Shown piece by piece: positions 1 to 9,835 of a DNA stretch of 64,000 nt. Below the pieces are notes generated by a model. It had not been told where the DNA came from, made no database searches, and saw nothing but the letters and a program-made list of their open reading frames with translations. Both the position numbers and the translations under genes were made by a program. Origin of the DNA: Sanghuangporus weigelae (taxonomy: Eukaryota; Basidiomycota; Agaricomycetes; Hymenochaetales; Hymenochaetaceae). The stretch lies in contig CP137319.1 of NCBI GenBank assembly GCA_033182465.1, positions 3,658,001 through 3,722,000 on the forward strand, read 5' to 3'. The first letter of the stretch is position 1. Every line of letters begins with the position of its first letter.

Positions 1-1413
1 TAAATCTTCTGTGTGGTGAGCTGGGTGAGTGCATCTGTATTGGGTGTTCAAAGGACCGGTAAATGACTGTACGGCCGTCCCCGTATGAGTGCCGCATATA
101 TATGCGCGTGCCCGTATACGATACACACGGAGCCCTATATGTGACAAATCGCGCTCATCACGAAATCACGATTCTATCATCTACCCTTCATTTCGCTGGT
201 CTGGATGGCTTCCCTATTCGAGAATACCGCAATACGTTTCTGAGGACTTCAGAGCTCCTGGGATGCATTTATCCTACAATCATAATGTGTGGACCATGTC
301 AAACACCAGAAATCATGCTCTTGTATGTTGGCGGTGGTTGTGCACTGGACATATTGTCGTCAGAAAAGGACTCAGTCGAGCTATTGTTGATGATAGTACA
401 AGGCATTGCAAGGATAAAGAAAGGAAAGAGGTTTTCATAAGTATGTTTTTGTTAGATTCTTGGATTCTTGCATAATGTGCTGGACTACTCACGAATTATC
501 TTCATGGAAAGTCAAGTTGACCATCCTGTGCATTGGGGTAAATTCTTGATGCCGGCTGTAGTCTACCGTTGCGTAACAGCAGGGAGTTGACGGACGTGCA
601 ATGATGGCGAATCAGGAATTCTTTGTGAATGTAAGTACTTGGGCAAATAGAAGAGCCATCGAAATGCCTACCGATATGTTTGCTGTTTCAGTATCCGCAA
701 AACAAAAAAAAAATTGACTCAGTCCCCAAAGGTTCGAGCCTCAGTACACCGGTGTACAAAAAAAGAGATTGGAGATCATCTTTGAAACCCGACCTATTCT
801 CGACTAGGTAAAGTGGATCTCAAGCACAGCATAAGCCAAGGCTCATAGACTCTAAGCAGAGGGAGCAGATGAAGTATTCGAGCAAACAACTAGTAGGTTC
901 GAGAGCAAGGGAAATACACGGAAGAAGGCAACATGTTCATAGCATTTCAATGTTTGGATGATGTAGACGTGAGATGATGAATCTGATTGTTATACATCAT
1001 AAGGCAGCAACAGACTGGCCAAGAAACAAAATAAATTGAGTGCATGGCACAACCTTTAGTATAGAGATGAAGCATTACATACGGAAACATTATGAGTCCG
1101 AAGTGTTGAGATTCTATGGTCGACGCACTTCCACTTTCCTTTTCCGGCTGCGGCCTTTAGCATGCCCGCCGCGCATCTTTGCCCCTCAGTCGTGTACCAT
1201 ACACACTGAGACATGTATTCTTAACACGAATCCCAATCCCAATGATTCTTCACGTGCCCGACTCGGAGACGTTGCTGACTTGGGATGACTTGAACGATTT
1301 GTTTTCCGACGGGAATATCTGAAACAAAATGTCATTCTTCTGTCCCGATCAGGTAGGAGTACAGATATGAGTACCTCTCACCACATCCACCTCCGAGTCG
1401 CATCATCTCGGAA
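1..1413. other. Left edge, no supported gene
   Basis: Short open frames occur here (for example 63-440 on the plus strand), but I recognise no protein family in them and overlapping frames are equally open. The DNA has short A/T-rich tracts, including a run of nine A near 708. Part of it is presumably the 5' region of the gene that starts at 1414. A gene entering from the left cannot be excluded. Confidence 0.4.
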
Positions 1414-3094
1414 ATGTCTCTTCTTAACGTCTCTCGCTCTTTGAAAGATAATGCAGATCCCGAACACGCGGATCTCAAAGAGGTTACTCGGTTGGTTGTA
1501 TCATTGACCACGACCGAGCAATACTGTGCTGTAGCACTAGCGACTGTCCTAGTTTACCATTCCAGTATGTGTTCCACCACTTTGTTCCGGATCTATAGCA
1601 CCTTAGCGTTATCTTTCTATACAGTTCTCACATTGAAAAAGGAGGTAATATTCAACCAACTTGTCATGCGCAAGCTCGAGTCCTTACCGATCCTCACTTC
1701 TAGGTCAAAATTTTCTGGGTGATCTACATCAATTTACTTTGCATATCATCATTATCTGATGAACAGTCAGAGAAATCCGCGCAGCCACGTCACTATACTA
1801 TACTTTGCAGTAAGTATAGATATTGTCTGGGAATTGAACAGGTATCTAATTCATGACACAGAATCGTTACATAGGCCTTTTTCTGGCTGTTTGCCTTACT
1901 AGTAAATCATCGACTTGCCTGTGAAACGATTGATTCTGAAATTTATGCGTTTGGTAGTCTACCTTTTCTCAGCAAGTCATGCAAGGTATGCGCGTTCAAT
2001 GTGAATGTCATGTCAACTAAAATTCTGATGTCTTTTGACTCAGTTGTGTGTATCGTTTCAAGGTTTGTTGCTTCTCGATTGATCGTGCAACCTAGGTTTG
2101 TTTTCATTTTGGAGCGTGAACTTGACTGGTACGTATATATTGTAATTCGAATATTAGCGGCATCCTCAATCGAAAATCAGGTCTGGTTGTCTTTATCCTA
2201 AATGACTGTAAGCCAGGCAAGCTAGACTTGATGGCAATGATGCGGATGATGACTCGGACTTGCTGTGTCGCTGATGTTCTACTTATTCGCAGGCGTGCGC
2301 ACTTCTCTTTATAAGAGCTATCTCGTCCTAACTTTCTGCAGACAAGACGTTATCTGTCGTCCTGAAAATCCTCCTTGGCTTGGAAGTATGCATCATGATC
2401 TCTCTTCTTGTTTATGCGATGTCGTTCGAAGATGGTAAGCTATTCGATAGTCTTATATGCTTCCGTTCGATTAAAGCATCTCAGTCGGCGTTAGTAATCT
2501 CGTGGAGGGAATGTCATTCTGCATACCAAGGAGGCTTCCTCCGCGAACTTTGTCCATCGTTTTATGGTGAGCGCCAAGAATTGTGCTAAGGATTTCCCTG
2601 ATCCTTTGCAGGATGGTTCCGTTGACGTACGGATTGATTCTGTTGTGTCTCGCGCTCCGCAAGGTAATGGAATATTGGAAAATGGCATCCGGCCTTAGGG
2701 GATTCCATTTAACTCGCGTTGTTATACGGGACCAGGTCCTACACTACGGCTTGTAGGGTTCTTAAAAGCATTCTGATCGCTTTGATTCTGACCTGTCGAA
2801 GTTTCGTTTTCTCCTGTGTTTGTCAGATCGTGACCGGTAGCATCAATGAGAGTAGTCCTTCCGCTGCAAGCAGTCCGATTTTTGTCTGCATCCTCGGAGG
2901 ACATCTCTTGCTCAATTTGAAAGAAGCCGGGGAGAGAGGTGTGAATGGCGGCACGAGTCATACTTCAGATATCAGTGACATTGACTTCGCCGAGGTGAGT
3001 CATTGACTTCGATTTGCGGATCATCTGACTTCGGTATACACATCAGAATGATGCGGGTTACGAAGAAAATTCGGACCACGAAGGCCCAATTTGA
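1414..3094 (+). CDS. DUF6533-like multi-pass membrane protein (multi-exon)
   Basis: Reading across introns gives a protein of the basidiomycete DUF6533 type, a seven-helix family of unknown function. The start at 1414 opens MSLLNVSRSL. A 60-base intron (1565-1624) and a 59-base intron (1645-1703) join YHSILTLKKE to VKIFW, which matches the LTLxxEVxxxW signature of the domain. Later exons give further hydrophobic stretches, for example AFFWLFALLVNHRLAC near 1880, ILLGLEVCIMISLLVYAM near 2370 and PLTYGLILLCLALRK near 2620. The family-typical end, a last helix then a leader like GGHLLLNLKEAGERG and an acidic tail, lies at 2760-2996. A final small exon gives NDAGYEENSD and a stop at 3094. The middle exons (2050-2340) are not resolved and could hide damage. 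The family match is by recognition, not by search. Confidence 0.6.
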
Positions 3095-3788
3095 TGCTTA
3101 GAGATCAAGCCCTATCAGAGTAGACTGAAAGTTTTATGGACTACAGCTTGGCAGGGGCCGGGGGAGCAGGGCAGAGGCGGCTATAGTGGTGATCGGTTCA
3201 GAAATAGAGATGTTTGGTAATTGTTTCTCCTACAGACTAGGATCACAGTTCCACTGTTTCATTTTTTATGATGCGGTTAGTTAGGCTCAAAGACAATGCA
3301 CACGAGTAGTCTTCACGCTCAAATCAAAATTTCTCCCAACTTGTAAGCCGCATGAATTTATTTGCACAGTAGATTTACATAGATTCTAAGGTCCGAGTTG
3401 TTACAACCTGTACCATCTTTAGGTAAGATCTCAATTTCGTTTCAATCACCGGGTATCTCGATACTTCTGTTTCCAGAATGAGAAAACAGGAAGGCATCAA
3501 AAGTCGGATACTCAACGCCATATACAGGAATTGTCCGGCATGGGAAACATGTTTGGTATACTTGAGAAGGTCATTCTTCGCCTCGTGGCTGCAATGACAT
3601 GAACTCGTCATGTAAAGGAATATTCGCCTTAACGACAAGGCTGTCTGACGAGGCGAACGTTTGAGTAACGACAAGCAGGTAAAGCGAGAATGCTCTTGCC
3701 ATAGTTACCATGGTGATCTTGAGATAGGAAAATGTGTGAAAGCGGTCAAACCTGAAGGAATGCGGGTCCTGAGAGGCTTCCCTCACGT
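3095..3788. other. Intergenic stretch with an unassigned minus-strand frame
   Basis: A minus-strand frame (3571-3786) contains a hydrophobic leader-like segment, ARAFSLYLLVVTQTFA, starting near 3711. A second frame (3375-3674) could be joined to it only by a non-standard splice. I do not recognise either product. The copia element inserted immediately to the right, so a gene originally reaching past 3793 would now be cut. Confidence 0.25.
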
Positions 3789-3793
3789 GCCCT
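3789..3793. repeat. Target-site duplication GCCCT, left copy
   Basis: The five bases GCCCT just before the left LTR are repeated at 14993-14997 just after the right LTR. This fixes the ends of the insertion and shows that both LTRs belong to one integration event. Confidence 0.85.
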
Positions 3794-4126
3794 TGTTAAA
3801 GATATGACATTCTTTATGTGCGACTTGACCTTTTGTTCTCTATCGTATCGGCTCTTTCTCCCTCCATAAATGGCTCCTTATCGATCACGTGTAGATTTCT
3901 TTTCCTTTTCATTTCTTTTCACCTATTATGTCATGCGTGGCTGACACAACCAATATCAACATCTACTGCGCATGCCACTCACCTCAGTCGTCTACTACTA
4001 CAACGACTGAGGTGAGACTCTTTTGTTACTTTCTTCCTCTATAGAATTCACTATATTGTTCATGTAGATTTGTAAAAGGTGAATACACAGAGTCGTCTAC
4101 TACTACAACGACTGAGATTTGTAAAA
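3794..4126 (+). repeat. Left LTR of copia element
   Basis: It begins TGTTAAAG and ends TTGTAAAA, and is the same length as the right LTR with one difference. It contains a perfect 14-bp inverted repeat (3978-3991 and 4003-4016, loop of 11) and a shorter second copy of the same hairpin at about 4091-4115. It should carry the promoter for the element; no strong TATA box was picked out. Confidence 0.93.
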
Positions 4127-4137
4127 GGTTATGAGCC
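4127..4137 (+). promoter_or_regulatory. Primer-binding site, initiator tRNA-Met anticodon type
   Basis: GGTTATGAGCC directly follows the LTR. Its complement, GGCTCATAACC, is the anticodon stem-loop of initiator tRNA-Met (CAT anticodon). This fits priming by an internally cleaved half-tRNA, as known for Drosophila copia, rather than by the tRNA 3' end. Confidence 0.7.
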
Positions 4138-4193
4138 TTGTCGCTCAGTAATCAATTACATTATTTGCTTTCAGCCATTTAGATTCTTCGTGC

Positions 4194-4991
4194 ATGACAG
4201 CAACCAGAGGCCAGAGATGATGTGACCATAACCAACTAGGTTGGATTGACCTCGACCCCTGGAATACAAACGAACCACCGCACGTTGATGATCACCAAGT
4301 GATTGAACCGCCGGAAGACCAATTTCAGAACGACCTACCGGACGTTGACGATCATCAAGTGATTGAACCACCGGAAGACCATTTACCGTCCCCCATTTTT
4401 GGCAGCAGCCCTCTCACTTCACTGCCAAGTTCTATCCATATGCCGCCCTCACGATCTAGAAGCCGTGAGTCAAGAGCCTGAAGCCGTAGCATACAGCCAC
4501 TTACTGTCAGCCGTGCCACCCAGCCGAATGATCAAATCGCGGCTGGTGGACCATCCACTTCCCTTCGCCAGCCACTTGAATGTCGCATTTCATCTCCCTT
4601 CTCACATCGACGTACCAGTTCTCCACCAGTCCTCCTGGACCACATCCAACCTCAACCAGAGATGGAAACTCACCAACGCTCTTCAGCGAAATGGCCTGAA
4701 GAATATTGCATCAAGGACTTCGATGCGAATTCGAAATTCAAAGGGAATGAATTGAACTACTTTCTTTGGAAAGATCTTCAGGAGCAGATTCTTTACGGAA
4801 ATTGCTGGTTCGAGCACGTCAACGGATCTCTTCCTCGCCCGGATAGACTCACCAAATCCAAGAAATGGAGACTGTGGCACCAAGTTGACAACCTAGCCAA
4901 GGGTCAACTTAGTTTTAACATGGATAACAGGCTCTACCAGAACTTACGTGGAGGAACGACTTGTGCAACTGATCTGTGGAACAAGCTTGAA
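4194..4991 (+). pseudogene. copia gag, N-terminal part
   Basis: The frame opens at the ATG at 4194 and runs to the first nested insertion. It has in-frame TGA codons at 4218-4220 and 4479-4481. The product starts MTATRG, then has an acidic segment with a two-fold repeat (DDHQVIEPPED twice, 4287-4382), a Ser/Pro-rich linker, and from 4662 a Gag-like domain ending DLWNKLE at 4991. The TAG at 4994-4996 belongs to the inserted element. The frame continues without shift at 8097. Gag forms the particle that packages the element RNA. Confidence 0.8.
4987..4991. repeat. Target-site duplication TTGAA of nested element 1
   Basis: TTGAA here is repeated at 8092-8096. The element between starts TGTTAGAG and ends CTTTCA, which is the TG...CA form of LTR ends. 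Removing the element with one TTGAA copy rejoins the gag frame exactly. Confidence 0.85.
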
Positions 4992-5511
4992 TGTTAGAGA
5001 GTAGGCCTGGGGTTACACCGGTTCGATCCTTTTGCCTAAGCAGCGGTGTGTTGTGCAGAGGTGATCTTATCTACCCACGTCTGGCTGTACCACGCGGTCC
5101 CTTACTAGCCTTCTTAGTCGCTGTCCGAGTTATGGATGCTTTCAGATACAAGGTGATAGTAAAGCAGATTGGGATTTCCAAGAGGCGTGATAGTACAAAG
5201 CACACAGTAATAGCTCGCTGTAGGGCAAGCTTTACACCAGTGTGTTAAGAGGATCGAAAGATGGGGAAGTGAGGGCCTAATCCTACAACTATTTATGCTC
5301 CCAGATATTCCATTTTCCGTCCTGTTTCTTACTCATCCTGTCTCCACTTTACTCCACTTTTCTCCACCATTACATCTGTTCCTTTGTCATCCTGCTGCGC
5401 TTCGCTCCACTTTGCTCCAATCTTTGTAAGGTTGTCTCCACTATGACAGAATTCTGTGGAGTTGCTGACTGAGACAATAGAGGTGGTGCTCCGATATGGA
5501 ATGCTCTACTG

Positions 5512-6153
5512 TCAGTACTCCATAACGATGTCATTGCCGTCATTGAGTGGCATCTTTGCTCTTGGAGCGATGTAGGCTGCTCGGTATGTGATTCTTCGGA
5601 ATTCATCTCGAGGTCCAGCGAGGGTAAGCATAACTCGCACGTCCGTGTTAAGGTGTCGGGTCGGTGTAGAGTATGGTCCAAGGCATATCATGAACTGCAT
5701 AAGCTCTGCTGGCGGGTTCTGCTGGGTTCTGGTGACTAGCCATGCTTTGCCTTCATATCGTATGTCTCGAATGTAATGCCATATCCTTCGTTGTATAAGG
5801 AGTTGTAACTGCTTGGTCTCCAGGTTTGCATCTCTCGGTAAATAAAGGTTTGCCTGTATCGTAGATGCTGGACATGGTGTGTGCAACTCCGGTCTATACC
5901 ATCCAATCATTCTCCAAGTTATCGGGTTCGCAGTTCGAGGGGTCCGAGTTGTGATCGTGAGTTCCTCTCGTTTCTTGGGTACTATTGGGTTTGGTGGATT
6001 GGAATGCATTGTATCTTGAAGGTGTCGCTCGGTTTCGATGTGACAGTCACGCGTACCAACTGTTGCCATGCATACTATGTAGTATACTTCATAAAGGACC
6101 ATGTAAACTCGTGCACAGACTTGACAGTGCTGAAATGCCAGTGAGGTCTCCAT
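5512..6153 (-). CDS. 213-aa protein of unknown function inside nested element 1
   Basis: The frame starts with ATG at 6153 (METSLAFQHCQ) and ends with DIVMEY. It has 213 codons, the same as the copy at 10147-10788, from which it differs at about eight residues; the differences cluster in the first 60 residues and the middle and C-terminal part is nearly identical. The protein is rich in Arg, Thr and Pro, with no membrane segment, signal peptide or motif that I can name. It is not a Gag, protease, integrase or reverse transcriptase. It may be an LTR-borne accessory gene, or a frame held open only by the recent common origin of the two copies. Confidence 0.45.
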   Translation of the reverse strand: METSLAFQHCQVCARVYMVLYEVYYIVCMATVGTRDCHIETERHLQDTMHSNPPNPIVPKKREELTITTRTPRTANPITWRMIGWYRPELHTPCPASTIQANLYLPRDANLETKQLQLLIQRRIWHYIRDIRYEGKAWLVTRTQQNPPAELMQFMICLGPYSTPTRHLNTDVRVMLTLAGPRDEFRRITYRAAYIAPRAKMPLNDGNDIVMEY

Positions 6154-6366
6154 AAACCTTATTAGCCTTTAGCCTTTTAGCGTTTAGGCTTTAGTAGTTG
6201 TGCTTCTGGACTTCTAAGAAGTTTGATCGCTTCTTTTGATCGAGGTCGCTCTGGTTGCTTGGTCGGCGGCGTTAGAGTGGTAGTCTGCGGTAATAGGCGG
6301 TCGGCGGTGTTAGCTGTTAGCGGGATTACGTATCCGCTTCGGTGCTTCTAGCGCTTGGGTGGTAAC

Positions 6367-7957
6367 GGTGTCGATCAGCGGTGTCATATCTGAAGGTGCT
6401 ACAGATGTCCGTCCTACTAAGGGTGCTGAATGTATGAAGGGACCTCCAAAAATGGGATGCCGACGCTATCAGACTCTCAAAGACCTACTACCCGGCAGGT
6501 GCCAGGAACCGTCGGAGACGTAATGGATGGGTCTAGGGATGCCGCTGGATAAAAGGGAATAGGATAACAGGACCGCCGCTTGAGAGGGGGGATCACAGGG
6601 GGCTGCCGACGTAGCGTAAACACAATAGATGGAGAGAAAGGACCGTATAAGATGAATATATGGACTAAGCTGGAGTGAAAGGCTGGAAAGGGCGCTGAAG
6701 GGGAGTCTGATGAGAAGCCTGGGTCGCCGAAGGGTCGCCGACGTCGAATAGAGGGGCGCCGGATCACTGAACGTCAGAGCGGCAGAGGCGTACCGGAGGC
6801 GGCGAAGGCAAGTAGAATGCGGAGTCAAACAAGAGGAGATGTCAAGGATAGTATATAGTCAAAGGGGGAGGCTCAGTACATGAGGGGAGACTCAGAGTGA
6901 GGGATATCTCGAACTCTGGCGCTCGGTCTGGTACATGCTCTTGGAATCCTTGCTAGGCTTGGAATCCTTTCGTCTACAAGCTAGTATAAGCTCTATATAT
7001 ACTCTACTGCTGTCGCCGACACATCCTACTGTCTGACAACATCTCCTGAGTCATCTGGGTCGCCAAGGGCCGCTGCCGGAGCGCCCAGGTGAAATCTGAG
7101 AGCGGCAACGTGAGGGGGGCATCCAATCACATGAAATATTGAGTATCTGCAATAACACGGGCGCCGGCGGAGTTGGGCTTGGCGGCGCGAGTCGGTGGCT
7201 TGGCACGCCGATGTACCACATGCCTACCTTCCATACATGGTCTAATGGGGGCCGCCGCGTCGGGGGGAAGTCGGGAAACATCGGAACCGATGATCGGAGG
7301 CTGATATTGCGTATATGAGACAAAGGGCGCATCAGCCGATGTCCCTGAGGTGTCCGATGCATCGGCGGCACTCAATACAGAGTGTGGGCGATCCCTAGTG
7401 ACTAATATGAGTGGCCGGAGCGGCAGTGCTGTGGGGGACTCCCGGACTGGTGGCAGATACATTGTAATGAGGCATGTAAGCACATATGACAATATATAGC
7501 TCCCTAGACAATGGGGGACTGCTTGGTAAGCTGTAGGAGGCGTCGGCGAGGGTACCTGAGGATGTCTGAGTGTCCGCCGCATTGATCAGCGCCAAGGGAG
7601 GCCGACTCGGAGGCATCCAGAGTCGCCGCACGGCTGTACGTATGGTAAATCATAAGATCGGCGGCACGTAGTCACTGAGGGATGTGTCCTATAGTGCCTG
7701 GTGCTGGGTAGGAGCTGTCGGCGGACCTGTCTGAGTGTCGGGGAGCCATTGGCGGATCGATTTGGGTCATAGGAGGGCGCCGCAGTACAGTACGTGTGCT
7801 GGAATCAATGGATACGTGCTCAAATGATGTCCCGAGTGCAATAGGAGTGTGCCCTCACACTCTCAGGTGTCGGCAGTGCTGGGATATGGTATCTGCAGTA
7901 AGAGGGAGCCATAGTATGAGTGTACTGGCACAGGAGGAGCCAGTGCGCTACAACGGG
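6367..7957. repeat. Extra 1.6-kb core of nested element 1
   Basis: This stretch is missing from element 2, whose sequence jumps from the equivalent of 6366 to the equivalent of 7958. It is built of many short GC-rich repeats around GTCGCCGA and GTCGGCGG. Several minus-strand frames of 70-150 codons (6469-7631) are Pro/Arg/Ser-rich and overlap in different frames, which is what low-complexity GC-rich DNA produces by chance. I see no gene in it. Confidence 0.5.
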
Positions 7958-8096
7958 TTACTGTTGCCTAGGCCGCTCGATCGCTTGGGCCCGTGATAGC
8001 TGGCTTGGTTACCAGTCGCGTTTGGGAAGCTGATCGTGTAGATCTGTTGATCGCGTCGATCCTGATGCGAGTTTTTGAGCGGATCCTTTCATTGAA

Positions 8097-9835
8097 GTTT
8101 GTTTCGGTACAGAGAACGCCATGTCACAAAATAAAGCAATCATGGAACTGCATAACAAACGTATTGGACTTACCGAAACAGTCAAAGACCACAACTTTCA
8201 CTTGAGGAAACTTAAGGCAGACATTCTAGACTCAGGACTGGATCTGTCCAATAAAGAGTGGACCTCCATCGTAGTCACTTCTTTTGGCGGCCATCCCAAA
8301 TGGGAGATGGTCGCCAACATGGGCTCATTCTTCGCCAATGGCGAGATGATCCTTTCAGCTCTCGAACTGCATGATCTCCATAACGGATCTCTGTCGTCCT
8401 CCCCTCCTCAAGCAGCACTTACTGTTGATCAAACACCCGCACCCCACCTCTCCAACCCGTCCGCATTTGTTGCGCCTGCCCGCGCCAGACGTAATACCAA
8501 TAGGCCTCTGTGCCCCAACTGTAATCGAGGGTACCACAGCGTCCAAAGATGCTGGGCACCAGGGGGAGGTGGTATCGATAAGTGTCCACCCGGGTATAGA
8601 GTCCCAACCGATCTACTTCACAAAGAGCGTGCTCACCTTGCATCTATGAGGAGGGAACTGGAAGACAAGGAGAAGGCCTTGGCAACCTCATCCCTGAACC
8701 ACCCAGCCCAAGTTGCTCACGTCACAACCAAACTATCCAGACAGTTCATGATGGCCGTTTCCGAGCGTCAGTTCGAGTCTACCTCATGGCTCGTTGATTC
8801 GGGAGCGACCTCTCATTTTACAAACGACAGGTTGCTTTTCATCGACTATAAGTCACTCAATACAGAAGTTGGACTACCAAATCTCGCTGGGATGAACGCC
8901 GCAGGTCGAGGATCGATTCCCTTAGGTTTCAATTATAACGGTAATACCACTCAATTGGTCGTTCTAAATGTCATCCACGTTCCATCTATTGGATACAACC
9001 TTCTTTCTACGATCAAACTCCTTCGAGACCTTGGTATCGAAACGCTCTTCAAGAAACCCTTATGGTGCATATTCGTTCTTGATGACAAAGAAATCACTCG
9101 CGGAACACCTATAGGCGATCAATGGTTGTTCGACATGATTATCCCACAAAGGGTGAACCTTGTTTCAACAGTCGATCAAACTGAAAAATCACTTGACGTG
9201 TGGCACCAACGTTTTGCTCACCTAAACGTGGATAGGATCAAAGAAATCCATGCGAACCAGATCGTTGATGGCCTTCGCATTAAGGAGGGAGGAGACATTA
9301 ATTGCAAAGTCTGCGTGCTGTCCAAAATGACAGCCACGCCTTCCCGTCCTCGAGAACTACGTGCTAAAACACCGGGGGACATCATACATGCAGATCTTGA
9401 ATTTATGGGTACTAAGTCTTTCTCAGGGGCTCAAATATCCCTTAAACTCGTTGACGAGTTCTCCAACTACGTATGGGCATTCGCAATCAATTCGAAGGAC
9501 TCTGGTGAGATCTTGAGTGTCTGGCAGCACTTATGCGCCGAGTTCAAGAACCAGTTCGGAATCACCGTAAAAGCTTTACACTCCGATAATGGGACTGAGT
9601 TTGTCAATCACGCAATGTTGACATTCAATGATGAAAACGGCATTTATCATCATTTGACCGTTCCATATCGCCATGAAATGAATGGCAGAATAGAGCATAT
9701 GAACCAAACTGGAGCCGACGCTGTATGAGCAATGCTCTCCTTCGCTCACCTTCCTGAGGCTTACTGGGCAGAAGCCTATGCCACCTTCGCATACGTTCAT
9801 AATCGCGTTGGAAAATCCAAAGAGGAAGACAAATC
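8097..9835 (+). pseudogene. copia gag C-terminus, protease and integrase
   Basis: This continues the gag frame after element 1. In order it has the Gag remainder, a zinc knuckle CPNCNRGYHSVQRC (CX2CX4HX4C, near 8511), the protease motif DSGATSH near 8800, the GAG-pre-integrase region HQRFAHLNVD with CKVC (about 9203-9313), and the integrase core with catalytic acids in HADLEF, HSDNGTEF and NGRIEHM. A TGA at 9726-9728 stands where copia integrases usually have an Arg. The frame then continues through AYWAEAYATFAYVHNR to the second insertion at 9836. Zinc binding, processing and integration functions are all present in outline but cannot be made as one protein. Confidence 0.93.

Larger units (their letters stand above)
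4992..8091 (-). mobile_element. Nested LTR-like element 1 (3.1 kb)
   Basis: TG...CA ends and a 5-bp duplication mark it as an LTR-type insertion. Both ends (4992 to about 6366, and about 7958 to 8091) are close copies, in reverse orientation, of element 2 at 9836-11250. Between them lie about 1.6 kb that element 2 lacks. No reverse transcriptase or integrase and no internal pair of direct repeats is visible, so it is most simply a very long solo LTR, or a non-autonomous derivative. In the sense of its 213-codon frame (minus strand), a TATA-like ATAAATA sits near 5290 downstream of the frame, as expected if the frame lies in U3. Confidence 0.75.

Noticed and set aside
5024-5036. tRNA-like B box (GGTTCGATCC) near one end of nested element 1, and its copy in element 2
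   Set aside because: It fits the Pol III B-box pattern, which could suggest a SINE, but no A box or tRNA fold is present and the TG...CA ends with 5-bp duplications point to LTR-type insertion.
6469-7631. Several minus-strand frames in the GC-rich core of nested element 1
   Set aside because: They overlap in different frames and have repeat-driven Pro/Arg/Ser composition; no domain is visible.
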